From positions 1 to 20,455 of IMG/VR virus record IMGVR_UViG_3300044941_000046: 20,455 bases of DNA; one strand, given 5' to 3'. Every line of letters starts with the position of its first letter. Position 1 is the stretch's first letter. Below the pieces are notes generated by a model. It did not search any database. It was not told the DNA's origin and saw nothing but the letters and a program-made list of their open reading frames with translations. Of this stretch, positions 1-8,037 are shown in pieces. Source of the DNA: a virus. A program made the position numbers and the translations under genes.

Positions 1-393
1 CATCGCAGCACCGCCGCCGAGTTTCTTCGAGTCAATCGTTTCGAGTGATTGCGTAATATGAATCGTACCCGGCGAGATGTCGAAACTAAACTGAGGCGGT
101 ATCGGGTCAGTCCCTACTGGTGCATAGTCTGCGGTCTCAGTGAGAGGGTCGTTCTCGGTGTTACGCACTCCGAGCTTATAGGATACCGTCCCCTCCCACG
201 CATCAACGCCTATTGATTTGAGCGTCCCGCTGAAACGCATCAAACCACCGTAGGTCAGCGGAGCCTCAGCGAGCAACAACGCTCTTGCAGAGGATTCCGT
301 AGCAACGTTGAAAATTTTGTAGACCATCTCCACCCCCGGCGAATCGCCGAAAGTCGAGTTTGGCCCGTCGATATGCTCGATTATTGTTGCCAT
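1..393 (-). CDS. Phage structural-region protein of unknown function, truncated at window edge
   Basis: The reading frame is open from an ATG at 393 to the left edge of the window, giving 131 residues of a longer protein that starts MATIIEHIDGPNS. The ATG shares one base with the tape measure stop codon (TAATG), so it is probably translationally coupled to that gene. The visible part is beta-rich and hydrophilic, with no signal peptide or membrane segment. Genes directly after a tape measure gene usually encode distal tail or tail-tip components, which is the best guess here. I do not recognise the family. The C-terminus is missing. Confidence 0.7.
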   Translation of the reverse strand, partial: MATIIEHIDGPNSTFGDSPGVEMVYKIFNVATESSARALLLAEAPLTYGGLMRFSGTLKSIGVDAWEGTVSYKLGVRNTENDPLTETADYAPVGTDPIPPQFSFDISPGTIHITQSLETIDSKKLGGGAAM

Positions 394-2234
394 TATGCGA
401 ACCTCCAATTTTTTTCGAGTGCCTTGATTTCATCCGCGACGATGCCGATTCCCTTATCGATGTTTATCAAACGCTCTAATTGTTTTTGGTTGATCGAATC
501 ACCCGCCGCAAAAATTTGTTTGTAGTTGGATGCCGAGAAAACCCCCCTTGTTGCGTCGCCGACCATTGGAACCCGTTGCGACATTGACATTCCGGCAATC
601 GTCGCTTTTACGTCAGGCTTTTTGAGGGCTTCGCGTGCGAGCCTTGCTCGTTCTGTTAGATCGTCGAGTTCCTTTTTCGCCTGTGCGAGTTCGCCTTTTG
701 CGATTTCCAAAGCCTGATCACGTGCGGCCTGACGTTTATCACGTGCGGCCTGACGATCCTTATCAATTTGCTCACGAACCTTATTCCAGACCGACGGGTC
801 GTTAGCCATCTTGTCAAAAATATCGAGATCTTCGAGGATACTCGTTGCTCCGATTGCTTTTGCTCCTCGGCGAATGAGGTTGATAATACCAAGGATCGTC
901 TTTTTGAAGGTCGTGAAAACATACTCGCCGATGTCTACGATTATGTTTGTGATCTCTTCGCCGACCGAGTGCCACGAATCAACAAACCATCGTTTGAACC
1001 AATTCCAACCCTTCTGCAATTCGACTACTAATGTCCGCCATGCAACGAGCAAACCCTTCAATGTGATGTCCCACGCGAGGCGAAAATCGCCCGCAGCGAG
1101 TGCGTCCGCGATACCCTTGAATGCTTGCATTGCTGTTTGTGCGAGAGATTTAAAATAGGCCAACAGCCGACCGAGTGCAGCCGATCCCTCTTCTGTTTGG
1201 GCAATCAGATAAATGATTCCCGCAGCCAACGCAGTCACGCCAATAACGACGAGACCAATCGGCGAAATTATCGCAGCAAATACGGCAATAATCGCTTTTA
1301 CAGCGATGACCAAACCCGCAGCAGCCGTTGCGATTGTTGAGATAACCAGCCCCAAACCCGTCAGTGCGATTCCCACACCGAGAACCGCAGCCGTAACGAT
1401 TCCGACAATCTGAACTGTGCGTTTGTTTTCTTGGAGCCAATCCCGAACCCCTTTGATAACTCGCAGAACTTCGCCCGTAAATTCCTTGATCGAGTCGGCA
1501 CTTGGAAGGATCGCGGAGCCAATCGCGTGAAACGCATAGGTTAACGCGGTGAGGATCGAGTGAAGCGATTTACTCGCCGCCGCCGCCTGCTCGGCTTCCT
1601 CCCTCGGCATCGACGCCCCCGCTAGTTTTGCCTCTTCTCGATAGCGACGCAGACCCGCAGCCCCTTCCGAGAATATCCCTGTCAGTTTGTCGCCCGATCC
1701 GCCGAGAAGTTCCAACATTAACCGCGTCCGGTCGGCAGGGTTTTGGACCCTCGAAACGCCGTCAGCAATCGCCTCGAATTGGTCTTCGAGTTTCAGCCCT
1801 TTGAGACGCTGAGCGTTTAGCCCAATCTCTTCGAGAGCCAGCGAGAACCCGTCACCCTCTTTCGATTTTGAGAGTTTGTCTTGTAGGTCTTTCGTTGCGT
1901 CTGCAACGTTATCGATGTTCAGGCCGACCTGTTCAAACGTGTAGGCCAATTCACTGACAGCCTCGGTAGTTGCCCCTGTCCGATCTGCTATTTTTTTGAT
2001 CTCTGTACCACGATCAACAAACGACGAAACGGCCTTAACGACTGGAAGGGTCGGTGCAGCTACACCGATCCCGATTTTCGCCGTGATTTTACCGAATGCC
2101 AAAATCCGTTTACGCATTTTTTCGAGTGCGGGGCCGATTCCTTTGTCTTTTGCGGATAGTTCAACATGAGCCTTTCCGGCCCGAATCGAGCTTGCGGAAT
2201 TGCTCCCACCGCCACCGCTTCCCGATACTGGCAT
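393..2234 (-). CDS. Tail tape measure protein (TP901-like)
   Basis: This 613-aa protein has the usual tape measure architecture. A Gly/Ser-rich start is followed by a helical N-terminal part (about residues 20-120) in which the text KKIADRTGATTEAVSELAYTF resembles TP901-type tape measure proteins. A long alternating hydrophobic stretch (about 274-345) could form membrane helices at genome ejection. Charged coiled-coil segments with a short internal repeat (RQAARD, twice near residues 494-506) occupy about 483-540. The family sets tail length and occupies the tail lumen. Its place directly after the frameshifting chaperone gene is the standard one. The start overlaps the preceding stop as TAATG. 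By length alone the tail would be fairly short. The family call rests on architecture and position, not on a search. Confidence 0.9.
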   Translation of the reverse strand: MPVSGSGGGGSNSASSIRAGKAHVELSAKDKGIGPALEKMRKRILAFGKITAKIGIGVAAPTLPVVKAVSSFVDRGTEIKKIADRTGATTEAVSELAYTFEQVGLNIDNVADATKDLQDKLSKSKEGDGFSLALEEIGLNAQRLKGLKLEDQFEAIADGVSRVQNPADRTRLMLELLGGSGDKLTGIFSEGAAGLRRYREEAKLAGASMPREEAEQAAAASKSLHSILTALTYAFHAIGSAILPSADSIKEFTGEVLRVIKGVRDWLQENKRTVQIVGIVTAAVLGVGIALTGLGLVISTIATAAAGLVIAVKAIIAVFAAIISPIGLVVIGVTALAAGIIYLIAQTEEGSAALGRLLAYFKSLAQTAMQAFKGIADALAAGDFRLAWDITLKGLLVAWRTLVVELQKGWNWFKRWFVDSWHSVGEEITNIIVDIGEYVFTTFKKTILGIINLIRRGAKAIGATSILEDLDIFDKMANDPSVWNKVREQIDKDRQAARDKRQAARDQALEIAKGELAQAKKELDDLTERARLAREALKKPDVKATIAGMSMSQRVPMVGDATRGVFSASNYKQIFAAGDSINQKQLERLINIDKGIGIVADEIKALEKNWRFA

Positions 2235-2910
2235 TATTTTTTCCTCTTGTAGTTCGATTCAAAAAACTTCCCGATGTTCCGCCACGCTCGATCCGATTCC
2301 GCCTTTGTTGCTCGCACAATTTGCGGTTTTGGTCGGTAGCGAATCGGCAACAATTTCGTCGGGTCTGTCGGTTTATTTACCCATCCTGATCGGTCACCAA
2401 CGAATGCTGCAAGGCTCGCATCTCGCACCCAGTCCGATCTCTGTTTCCCGTCAGCCATCCACGCCAACTCACGCAACGTAAACGGGTCAGGAACTACGCC
2501 GACAATTCCGGCAAGCTCATAGATAATGCGGTCGTGATTTTCTTGTCCAGCTCCGTTGCTGCCATCTCCCCCGCTTTCTGATACATCTCGTGGAACCTCT
2601 CCCGCATCTTCGCAGCGAGGCTCCGGTTCGGGAAAAAACTGATTACGGCCTCCAGAAGAGCCTGCGTAAATCGATCCATTGTGTCAGCGTCGAGCCCATC
2701 CTCGATTGCACTATGATCGTGATCGCCGTTGCACATCGAGACAATTGACACAATTTTCATAGGGTCGCTAGAGAGTCGGATTAGGTCTTGGCTATCCTTC
2801 TCGAAAAGTCGCAGAACATCAACGCCCGTTACGGAGCGAATCCGCTTTGTGAGTCCGATTGTCAGATTGATTTGCCACTCTTTACCGAGTGCGTCTACAA
2901 ACATACTCAT
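2234..2910 (-). CDS. Tail assembly chaperone, -1 frameshift fusion product (lambda gpGT equivalent)
   Basis: The downstream frame (stop at 2234) has no good start of its own. Its only candidate is a TTG at 2476 with no ribosome binding site. The frame is open upstream through the whole second half of the 138-aa gene up to a T TTT TTC heptamer at 2638-2632. Slipping back one base there joins 93 residues of the first protein to 132 residues of the second, giving about 225 aa. The junction is an acidic, Pro/Gly/Ser-rich linker (beginning PEPEP), followed by DPFTLRELAWMADG, a motif I associate with the small gene before tape measure genes in comparable prophages. By analogy with lambda G/GT, a minor fraction of ribosomes would make the fusion, whose second domain recruits tail tube protein onto the tape measure. 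The heptamer and the open frame are seen directly; the shift itself is inferred. Confidence 0.8.
2494..2910 (-). CDS. Tail assembly chaperone, unshifted product (lambda gpG equivalent)
   Basis: This is a 138-aa soluble, mostly helical protein between the gp10-like gene and the tape measure gene. The ATG at 2910 overlaps the previous stop (ATGA). Its N-terminal text (FVDALGKEWQINLTIGLTKRI) looks like a tail assembly chaperone opening with a short beta hairpin followed by helices. The unshifted form coats the tape measure protein during tail assembly and is not expected in the virion. The frameshift heptamer lies at codons 91-93, about two thirds through the gene, so the two products share only the first 93 residues. 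Confidence 0.8.
   Translation of the reverse strand: MSMFVDALGKEWQINLTIGLTKRIRSVTGVDVLRLFEKDSQDLIRLSSDPMKIVSIVSMCNGDHDHSAIEDGLDADTMDRFTQALLEAVISFFPNRSLAAKMRERFHEMYQKAGEMAATELDKKITTALSMSLPELSA
2632..2638 (-). promoter_or_regulatory. Programmed -1 frameshift heptamer T TTT TTC
   Basis: On the minus strand the codons read AGT TTT TTC CCG, which places the heptamer T TTT TTC in the correct X XXY YYZ register. Both P- and A-site tRNAs can re-pair after a one-base slip. The -1 frame is then open for 132 codons to 2234. No obvious long stem or pseudoknot stands out just downstream, though the following 40 bases are GC-rich. Confidence 0.75.
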
Positions 2911-3323
2911 TTTGCTTCATCCTTCCAAAATTCGGCAGGTTTCAACGATAGTTCTTTGTCAAACGCCGGTCTCATAAACGGACGTTGACGATATTTCAGC
3001 GGTCGCCCGTTTTGGCTAATTCGCACTCCGCCCGATTCCAACAAGCTCGGAGCGATGCCACGCCGAAACGGAACGGGACCAATTACAACGGTTTTTTCGT
3101 CCGCCGAATACTGGAAGAAAATGAGCCGTTTGAGATGCCCCGCGTGGTTACTTGGCGGTTGTCCGGGTTGACTGATTTGTTTTCGAGACCGGATCGAGGT
3201 TTTGGCACGTTGACGCACAAAAGCCCCGAATTTACTCAGGGCTTTTTTAGTCGCTTTATCGAGTGCGGTCGTAACTTTTCCCGTATCGAAAAACGATTTT
3301 CGTGCGTTGGCGACAACGTCCAT
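2907..3323 (-). CDS. HK97 gp10-like tail completion / virion morphogenesis protein
   Basis: This 138-aa basic protein has the pattern of the gp10-like neck family. It has a helical N-terminus (KATKKALSKFGAFVRQRAKTSIR), a PG-rich turn (QPGQPPSNH), a VVIGPVPF strand, and a C-terminal RPFMRPAFDKEL helix typical of the family. Members sit at the head-tail interface and help join the finished tail to the connector. Unusually, the gene lies after the tail tube gene instead of before it. The upstream TTAAGGTGA provides a plausible ribosome binding site for the ATG at 3323. The stop overlaps the chaperone start. Confidence 0.7.
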   Translation of the reverse strand: MDVVANARKSFFDTGKVTTALDKATKKALSKFGAFVRQRAKTSIRSRKQISQPGQPPSNHAGHLKRLIFFQYSADEKTVVIGPVPFRRGIAPSLLESGGVRISQNGRPLKYRQRPFMRPAFDKELSLKPAEFWKDEAK

Positions 3324-3331
3324 TTTTCACC

Positions 3332-3808
3332 TTAACTGAATGCCTCGAAGGTTGGTGCTCCGCCAGCGACTACGACCCGTTTTGGAACCTCGGCTTCAAC
3401 CAATGGAATACCGGGGGCCAACTCGAAATCTTGGTAGATCACGTTGGCCATCGCTTGATCCTCTTGCCATGAAAAAATCTCAGCGTGAAACCGGTAGCCG
3501 GTCACTCCGTTTTCGTCGCTAGGGCCGTTGAGAACCATAATGTCGAGTTGCGTATTGTCATGAAACGCATCGTCAAACTTGATAAAGTCTTCGTGATTGA
3601 CGTCGGCTCGCATTTTCCCGCTTATTGAGAGATCGGCCATTGTGCCAGCATATTGCCGCACTCGGCCTCCCCCACGAACTGAGGCGTCTGTTTTATCCTT
3701 CGTCATTGTGTAGGATAGATCACCGACAATAGTCACCTCGTTCCATGTTGGTGTGGCGTATGTTCCGGTGTTGTAATAGAGCTTACCCTGAAACCCTGAT
3801 TTTGCCAT
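3332..3808 (-). CDS. Major tail tube protein
   Basis: This is a 158-aa, beta-rich acidic protein without a signal peptide. The opening GFQGKLYYNTGTY..PTWNEV, then DLSYTMTKDKTDASVRGG and a strand-rich rest with LSISGKMRADVNHEDF, matches the small siphovirus tail tube proteins that polymerise as hexameric rings around the tape measure. Position agrees, being upstream of the chaperone and tape measure genes and downstream of the neck genes. No sheath gene is next to it, which argues for a non-contractile tail. There is a one-base gap after the preceding stop. Confidence 0.75.
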   Translation of the reverse strand: MAKSGFQGKLYYNTGTYATPTWNEVTIVGDLSYTMTKDKTDASVRGGGRVRQYAGTMADLSISGKMRADVNHEDFIKFDDAFHDNTQLDIMVLNGPSDENGVTGYRFHAEIFSWQEDQAMANVIYQDFELAPGIPLVEAEVPKRVVVAGGAPTFEAFS

Positions 3809-3809
3809 A

Positions 3810-4277
3810 TTAGACTATCTCCCGAAAAGTGACTTCTATTTCTGACCAGAATATCTTGTGTTCTCGGACCATTTCAGGATCACAAGCAACGGTTACTGCA
3901 CCAGCTTGCGGCCAGATTTTGTCCAGTATCGGTTCTGCTCGTTGGTCGAGTAAGACGTCGTAGATATTCTCTGCTACCCATTGCTTTCTTTCTCGCAACC
4001 AATCCTGTGGTGGTGCACCCATGCCCGTGTAGCGTTCACACACCACGATTCCAATTCGATAATCCATAACGTCTTCAGATCGAGTCGCCATCTCAGGATT
4101 TTCGTAACCGAGAGGGATGATGAACACACTCCGAGTTGTCAAAAACATCGGCGAGTTCCGATCATTGGTCTCTATGTCTGGTGATTCAGCCACCTGAATT
4201 TGGTAAGAGTGTGTGCCCAGAGCCGCATCTATCGCTGTCTTGCAGGCGTCCGCAATCTCATCCAATCGGAGAGACAT
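3810..4277 (-). CDS. Probable tail terminator / neck protein
   Basis: This 155-aa protein starts with a helix (RLDEIADACKTAIDAAL) and ends with a strand (IFWSEIEVTFREIV). That layout and size are shared by tail terminator and minor tail proteins of siphoviruses, which cap the tail tube at its head-proximal end. It lies directly before the tube gene, as terminators usually do. The start ATG overlaps the previous stop (TAATG at 4277). The assignment rests mainly on position and general fold pattern. Confidence 0.5.
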   Translation of the reverse strand: MSLRLDEIADACKTAIDAALGTHSYQIQVAESPDIETNDRNSPMFLTTRSVFIIPLGYENPEMATRSEDVMDYRIGIVVCERYTGMGAPPQDWLRERKQWVAENIYDVLLDQRAEPILDKIWPQAGAVTVACDPEMVREHKIFWSEIEVTFREIV

Positions 4278-4654
4278 TAGCCAACCCTCTTGCAGTGTAC
4301 CCGTGCGATTCCCCGATTGGAATCAGAATATCGCCATGCTGGATCGCCTGTTCCTGCTGGCACAACGATCTCAAAAACATATAAATGACCATTGATTTGT
4401 TCGGTGATTCGATCCCCGACCTGTGGTAAATCGAACTGGTCGGCGATCTGCGAGATCGGGATAAGGTAGTCTCGCTCACCCCACTGCACAAAACCACCGA
4501 CACCACCCCGTTGAACACCTGCAAAAAGCGTATTCCCTACCCATGCCACGATCAAGGCATGGGTTGCCCCGCGAGAATAAGTCACTGATACACCAGCCCC
4601 ATCACCGAGGCTTTGCTTGAGCCAGCCACTCGCTTTTTTCATGAGGTTAGTCAT
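4277..4654 (-). CDS. Small head-tail connector-type protein, function unproven
   Basis: The chosen start is the ATG at 4654, which overlaps the stop of the decoration protein gene (TAATG) and gives 125 aa; longer upstream frames run into that gene. The protein begins MTNLMKKASGWLKQSL (amphipathic helix) and continues as beta strands, with GDRITEQINGHLYVFEIV and a DPAWRYSDSNRG motif near the end. I recall similar proteins in prophages of the same type in the gap between capsid and tail genes, where head-tail joining (FII-like) proteins are encoded. A connector role is inferred from position only. Confidence 0.55.
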   Translation of the reverse strand: MTNLMKKASGWLKQSLGDGAGVSVTYSRGATHALIVAWVGNTLFAGVQRGGVGGFVQWGERDYLIPISQIADQFDLPQVGDRITEQINGHLYVFEIVVPAGTGDPAWRYSDSNRGIARVHCKRVG

Positions 4655-5625
4655 TATTGTTCCGCCGTCCGAAGGATTGCTCGATCGATATAAACCGGTC
4701 CAGCTGTTGCGGTTCCTGAGGTTTTCTCGACATGGGCCAACAAACCGAGAGGCCCTGTTGCGGCATCTAACCGGAAAACCGTGTTCGGCAACACATTCAC
4801 CCCATCGACGTACAACTGGACGTCTGCTGGATTTCGAGCATCTATCCACAGCTCACATCGGTTCGCAACGGATGAACCGACTGAAAAATCAACTGTGGTA
4901 TCGGTAGCGTTCACAGTTGTCGTACCATCTTTGGATTGTGCTCGGATGTCCGTAGAGCCACCATCGATGTGAAAAAAGACGTGTTCGGTGACTGCATCCG
5001 CATCGGTTGTGGAGGTCCCATTAGCTAGGCCGAAATTGATGTCCACATCCGAGGTGGATCCATTGGCACCCACTCGCACCACAAACTCTGCGATTGGATT
5101 GGAGTTGACCGCAACGCGATCGACGCTTAAAAGATCGACACATTGTGCTTCGCTGGTTCCCGTTAGACGCAGCCCTGGGACTCCACCGTAAATTGGCGGT
5201 AACCCAAATCCACCGGCTGCCGCAGTACCTGTTGCCACCGACAAAGCCCCGTCTCGCAATAAATCGATCGTTGGAGATTGTTCTTTGTTCAGGTCGACAA
5301 CGCATGTAGCATCGCTACTGGTTGCATCGCCGACAATAGTTCCCAGATAAAAATCTCGATCGTTCACCTTACGGAACGTGACGGCATTCGCGGAGTGATC
5401 CCAATAGGCCCGACCACCATCAAGCAACGCGATACCTGTTGCCTTGGTCATTGTGTACTTGCCGACGTCGGAAAAGTTTGCTGTATCGCCAGACTCATGA
5501 GCATTCAGGCCGACGCAGACAGCTGCTCGACCATTAGCGAGTTGACGCACCTCTCCTGAAGCGACCGCATTCTCCAACGTAATACGATTGTCGGATGCAG
5601 GTCGCAACGCAATTGCATCAGCCAT
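4654..5625 (-). CDS. Capsid decoration protein (DUF2190-like) with C-terminal lectin-like domain
   Basis: This is a 323-aa protein. Residues 1-120 resemble DUF2190-type decoration proteins: after an early A/V-rich part come SGDTANFSDVGKYTMTKATGIALLDGGRAYWD and FYLGTIVGDATSSDATCVV, a small beta-barrel that binds the capsid outside and stabilises it. Residues about 150-320 form a second, all-beta region with ELWIDARNPADVQLYVDGV and GLLAHVEKTSG, which looks like a concanavalin/LamG-type jelly roll. A lectin-like domain on a decoration protein could display carbohydrate-binding surfaces on the head. The N-terminal part is fairly secure; the lectin fold is inferred from pattern. Confidence 0.65.
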   Translation of the reverse strand: MADAIALRPASDNRITLENAVASGEVRQLANGRAAVCVGLNAHESGDTANFSDVGKYTMTKATGIALLDGGRAYWDHSANAVTFRKVNDRDFYLGTIVGDATSSDATCVVDLNKEQSPTIDLLRDGALSVATGTAAAGGFGLPPIYGGVPGLRLTGTSEAQCVDLLSVDRVAVNSNPIAEFVVRVGANGSTSDVDINFGLANGTSTTDADAVTEHVFFHIDGGSTDIRAQSKDGTTTVNATDTTVDFSVGSSVANRCELWIDARNPADVQLYVDGVNVLPNTVFRLDAATGPLGLLAHVEKTSGTATAGPVYIDRAILRTAEQ

Positions 5626-5629
5626 TTGT

Positions 5630-5812
5630 TTACCCCTTATTATTTGGCTTCACTTCTTTCTTACTTTCTTGTTGATCAGGCACTTCTCGTACCCATTTCA
5701 CACCGAGGAGAGACTCTAGGTTCCCAGCCGGTATTTCGTGATTTTTCACAATGTCACCATGTTTGTACTGCTTGCCTTCCACGGTGACGTCCCTCAAAAA
5801 TTCGATAGCCAT
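5630..5812 (-). CDS. Small phage protein of unknown function, 60 aa
   Basis: The 60-aa protein has one small beta-rich part (FLRDVTVEGKQYKHGDIV, LLGVKWVREV) followed by a charged, Lys-rich tail. The ATG at 5812 has an AAGGGTG ribosome binding site. It lies between the capsid and decoration protein genes with very short gaps, so it is transcribed with the head genes. The shape recalls small SH3-like phage accessory proteins, but no function can be assigned. Confidence 0.65.
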   Translation of the reverse strand: MAIEFLRDVTVEGKQYKHGDIVKNHEIPAGNLESLLGVKWVREVPDQQESKKEVKPNNKG

Positions 5813-5821
5813 AATGCACCC

Positions 5822-8032
5822 TTAGGCGGTCGTTTTACGCAGCCCTTTCCAGTCGAGGGCTTTGGCCCCAATATCCATTTTTACATCCCAACCAATGCCG
5901 TATTGCCCTCTATCTAAAGTGAAAGAACGCACTTGTGGTGCCTTTCCAGTGCCTCGAAGGTATCCGACCTCAATCGTATGGGCCATGACGGAGGCAAGAT
6001 ACCAAGTCGTTGAGCTACCAGCATTGCTTGTCTCAGTCGCAGGGTCTACCACGCCGTTCTCCAGACGAGCGTCAGAGACGAGCTGCAAGTTTTCATCAGC
6101 CAGCGTGTTTGCGGTACCGCGTTCCGTTACACTACCTGCAGTGCCCGCAATCACGATTGCGGTAGAGGCGATCAGTTCCTTCGCGACAAAACGGAGTGCT
6201 GGGGGCACAATTAAATGGGTCGCGGTGAGATTGAGATTGGCCCCGTTTTCTTGGATTTTGTTGATGGCTGCGATCGCGGATTTTAGAGTTGCTGCGGAGA
6301 GTGCTGAAGACGAGCCGAGATTCCCATCAGTTGTATTAAACAACGCTCTGCCGGTTGCAGTGAGTGTGGGGTTGCTCAAAAGAATTGAATAGACCAAGTC
6401 GGGTCGCAGTCGTGCGGCAGCTTGACCTAGTCTGAGCGGTGTGTCAGAGATCGCACCGAGCATGTCGTCGATAATGTCCTGCTCATCGATCTGGAACCGT
6501 TTTGCGTACCGAGCGATCTTGTAGGATTCCAGAGCGTCTGCAAAACTCGCGTCATCTGCCGTGCCACCACGAGGTAATTTTGAGAGACCATCTCCTACTT
6601 CGACGCGGATTCGCTCCTGAGTTTTGAAATCCGCGACCTCAGCCTCTTTCGTCCAACTCATTGTCGTATCTGGTGCCTCCAAATACGAAGCAAGGAGTAT
6701 GGCATTCACGTTGGTGGTGAAAATGTTGGCGAGGTTGCTACCGCTGAAGGCGGCTTGGATCATCTCGCTGCGGTTCGTTGGAATTGACTTTCCTTCAAGT
6801 CGCAGAGCCTCACGGCAGATATCGACAGCACTCATATCAGAGTATTTGTGTGCTGCTTCCATGATCTGATTGCGGTTTGAATCGTTGATTCCCGCACGAA
6901 GCCATTGGGGGAGTTTCAGGGCGATTGCTTGAACTGAATTGGTGAACGCTTTGTTGTCCAGAGCGAGACCCGCACGAACCAACAGAGCACCCTGAAGGGC
7001 TTGGAGAGTACAGGATTTGTCGTGAGACTTGACGATGACCGCAGGGCCAGCGTGGCGGCTTGATCGTTTCATAGCGAGCAGCTCCGACTTCACTTTGTCT
7101 ACGCTCCAATTATTTTCAATCGCGTGCGAGAGGAGCTTGACCTTTTTCCCAGAAGACGCTTTGATTTTGGGGTTGCCATACTCTTCGCACAATCGAGTAA
7201 TGGTTTTTACCCGTGCCATCACATGGGCGGCGTTGATTTTTCTCTTTTTAGCACGAGCATTTGTCGGCATAACCTCTTCTTTTTCTTCCTCTTGTTCAAT
7301 TACGTCCTCTTCTTTTTTTTCCTCTTCTGCGATTACCCCCTCTTCGGGGTTCGTCGCATTTTCCTCTTCATCTTCCTCAGCGTACTCCTCGTTGTAGAGC
7401 AGTTGCAGATTCGTTCTTTGAATCTCGCTGAGGGAAGTTTGATCGTCAAAACCAATCGACACTAACCATTCCTCGAATGACATTGTTGCCCCCTTTATTG
7501 ATTTGTTCCGGCTAACAACCGCTGTAGTTAATCGGTCCCCGCCAAGCACAACGAAACTCACCTCTCTCAGTTGCAATTTTCTGGCCACATATAGTGGCCC
7601 TTCGTACCGTCTGCCATTCACAGTTATTGTCTGCCCAGACTGTACTCGCTCGACCTGACCCGGGTTACCTCCCACAGATACTTGCCATTGATAACCAGCG
7701 TCTGCTCGATCCAGAACTTGCTTGCAATAGTTCATCTCGAGCGGAGCGTCTGTAGGCGTGAAGACGCCCTCAGCTACCAGTTTCCCGTCCTGCAAGCGGA
7801 TTGACTCGACTTGACCCACAATGCATTCTGCCGTCGATCGATGATCGTATAATGCAGGGATTCGCTGGTTTGACAGATCGATAGAGTCCAATTCGATTAC
7901 GACAGGGTCTTCCCAAGGCCATATCGACATTGGTTCGCCGGTGTAAGCCTCCAACGAAAATCTTCGTTTGCCTGACCCATCCGCCGCCTTGATACGGCAA
8001 TTGACGGCAGTAGTTTTAAGTTCTTTTGGCAT
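5822..8032 (-). CDS. Fused prohead protease, scaffold and Mu gpT-like major capsid protein
   Basis: This 736-aa protein combines three head-assembly roles. Residues 1-180 are a prohead protease of the HK97/U9-like type, with candidate catalytic His64 (LYDHRST) and Ser119 (QVSVGGNPG). Residues about 185-265 are strongly acidic and helical, ending in the basic AKKRK; this is the expected character of a scaffold domain. Residues about 330-736 are capsid-like, with N-terminal helices (AIALKLPQWLRAG, MEAAHKYSDMS) and a long HK97-fold-type region resembling Mu gpT. On assembly the protease is expected to cut itself and the scaffold away from the shell protein. The ATG at 8032 has AGGA three bases upstream. 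An internal ATG at 7483 (residue 184) has an even better ribosome binding site. The fusion is seen directly; cleavage is inferred. Confidence 0.85.
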   Translation of the reverse strand: MPKELKTTAVNCRIKAADGSGKRRFSLEAYTGEPMSIWPWEDPVVIELDSIDLSNQRIPALYDHRSTAECIVGQVESIRLQDGKLVAEGVFTPTDAPLEMNYCKQVLDRADAGYQWQVSVGGNPGQVERVQSGQTITVNGRRYEGPLYVARKLQLREVSFVVLGGDRLTTAVVSRNKSIKGATMSFEEWLVSIGFDDQTSLSEIQRTNLQLLYNEEYAEEDEEENATNPEEGVIAEEEKKEEDVIEQEEEKEEVMPTNARAKKRKINAAHVMARVKTITRLCEEYGNPKIKASSGKKVKLLSHAIENNWSVDKVKSELLAMKRSSRHAGPAVIVKSHDKSCTLQALQGALLVRAGLALDNKAFTNSVQAIALKLPQWLRAGINDSNRNQIMEAAHKYSDMSAVDICREALRLEGKSIPTNRSEMIQAAFSGSNLANIFTTNVNAILLASYLEAPDTTMSWTKEAEVADFKTQERIRVEVGDGLSKLPRGGTADDASFADALESYKIARYAKRFQIDEQDIIDDMLGAISDTPLRLGQAAARLRPDLVYSILLSNPTLTATGRALFNTTDGNLGSSSALSAATLKSAIAAINKIQENGANLNLTATHLIVPPALRFVAKELIASTAIVIAGTAGSVTERGTANTLADENLQLVSDARLENGVVDPATETSNAGSSTTWYLASVMAHTIEVGYLRGTGKAPQVRSFTLDRGQYGIGWDVKMDIGAKALDWKGLRKTTA
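7481..7496 (-). promoter_or_regulatory. Internal ribosome binding site and start inside the protease-capsid gene
   Basis: On the minus strand AAAGGGGGC (7496-7488) precedes an in-frame ATG at 7483 by four bases. Translation from here would give residues 184-736 (553 aa), i.e. scaffold plus capsid without the protease. The match is stronger than the site of the full-length start and falls exactly at the boundary between protease and scaffold domains. This resembles the lambda C/Nu3 nested-gene arrangement, except that here the nested product would also contain the shell protein. Confidence 0.55.
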
Positions 8033-8037
8033 TCTTC

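Noticed and set aside
718-755. 17-bp direct repeat in the tape measure gene
   Set aside because: It encodes the repeated RQAARD coiled-coil unit; ordinary protein repeat, no separate function suggested.
2234-2476. 80-aa independent gene starting at TTG 2476
   Set aside because: No ribosome binding site; the same frame is open upstream to a T TTT TTC site, so a frameshift extension explains it better.
5862-6392. 176-aa plus-strand frame
   Set aside because: Antisense to the capsid part of the protease-capsid gene.
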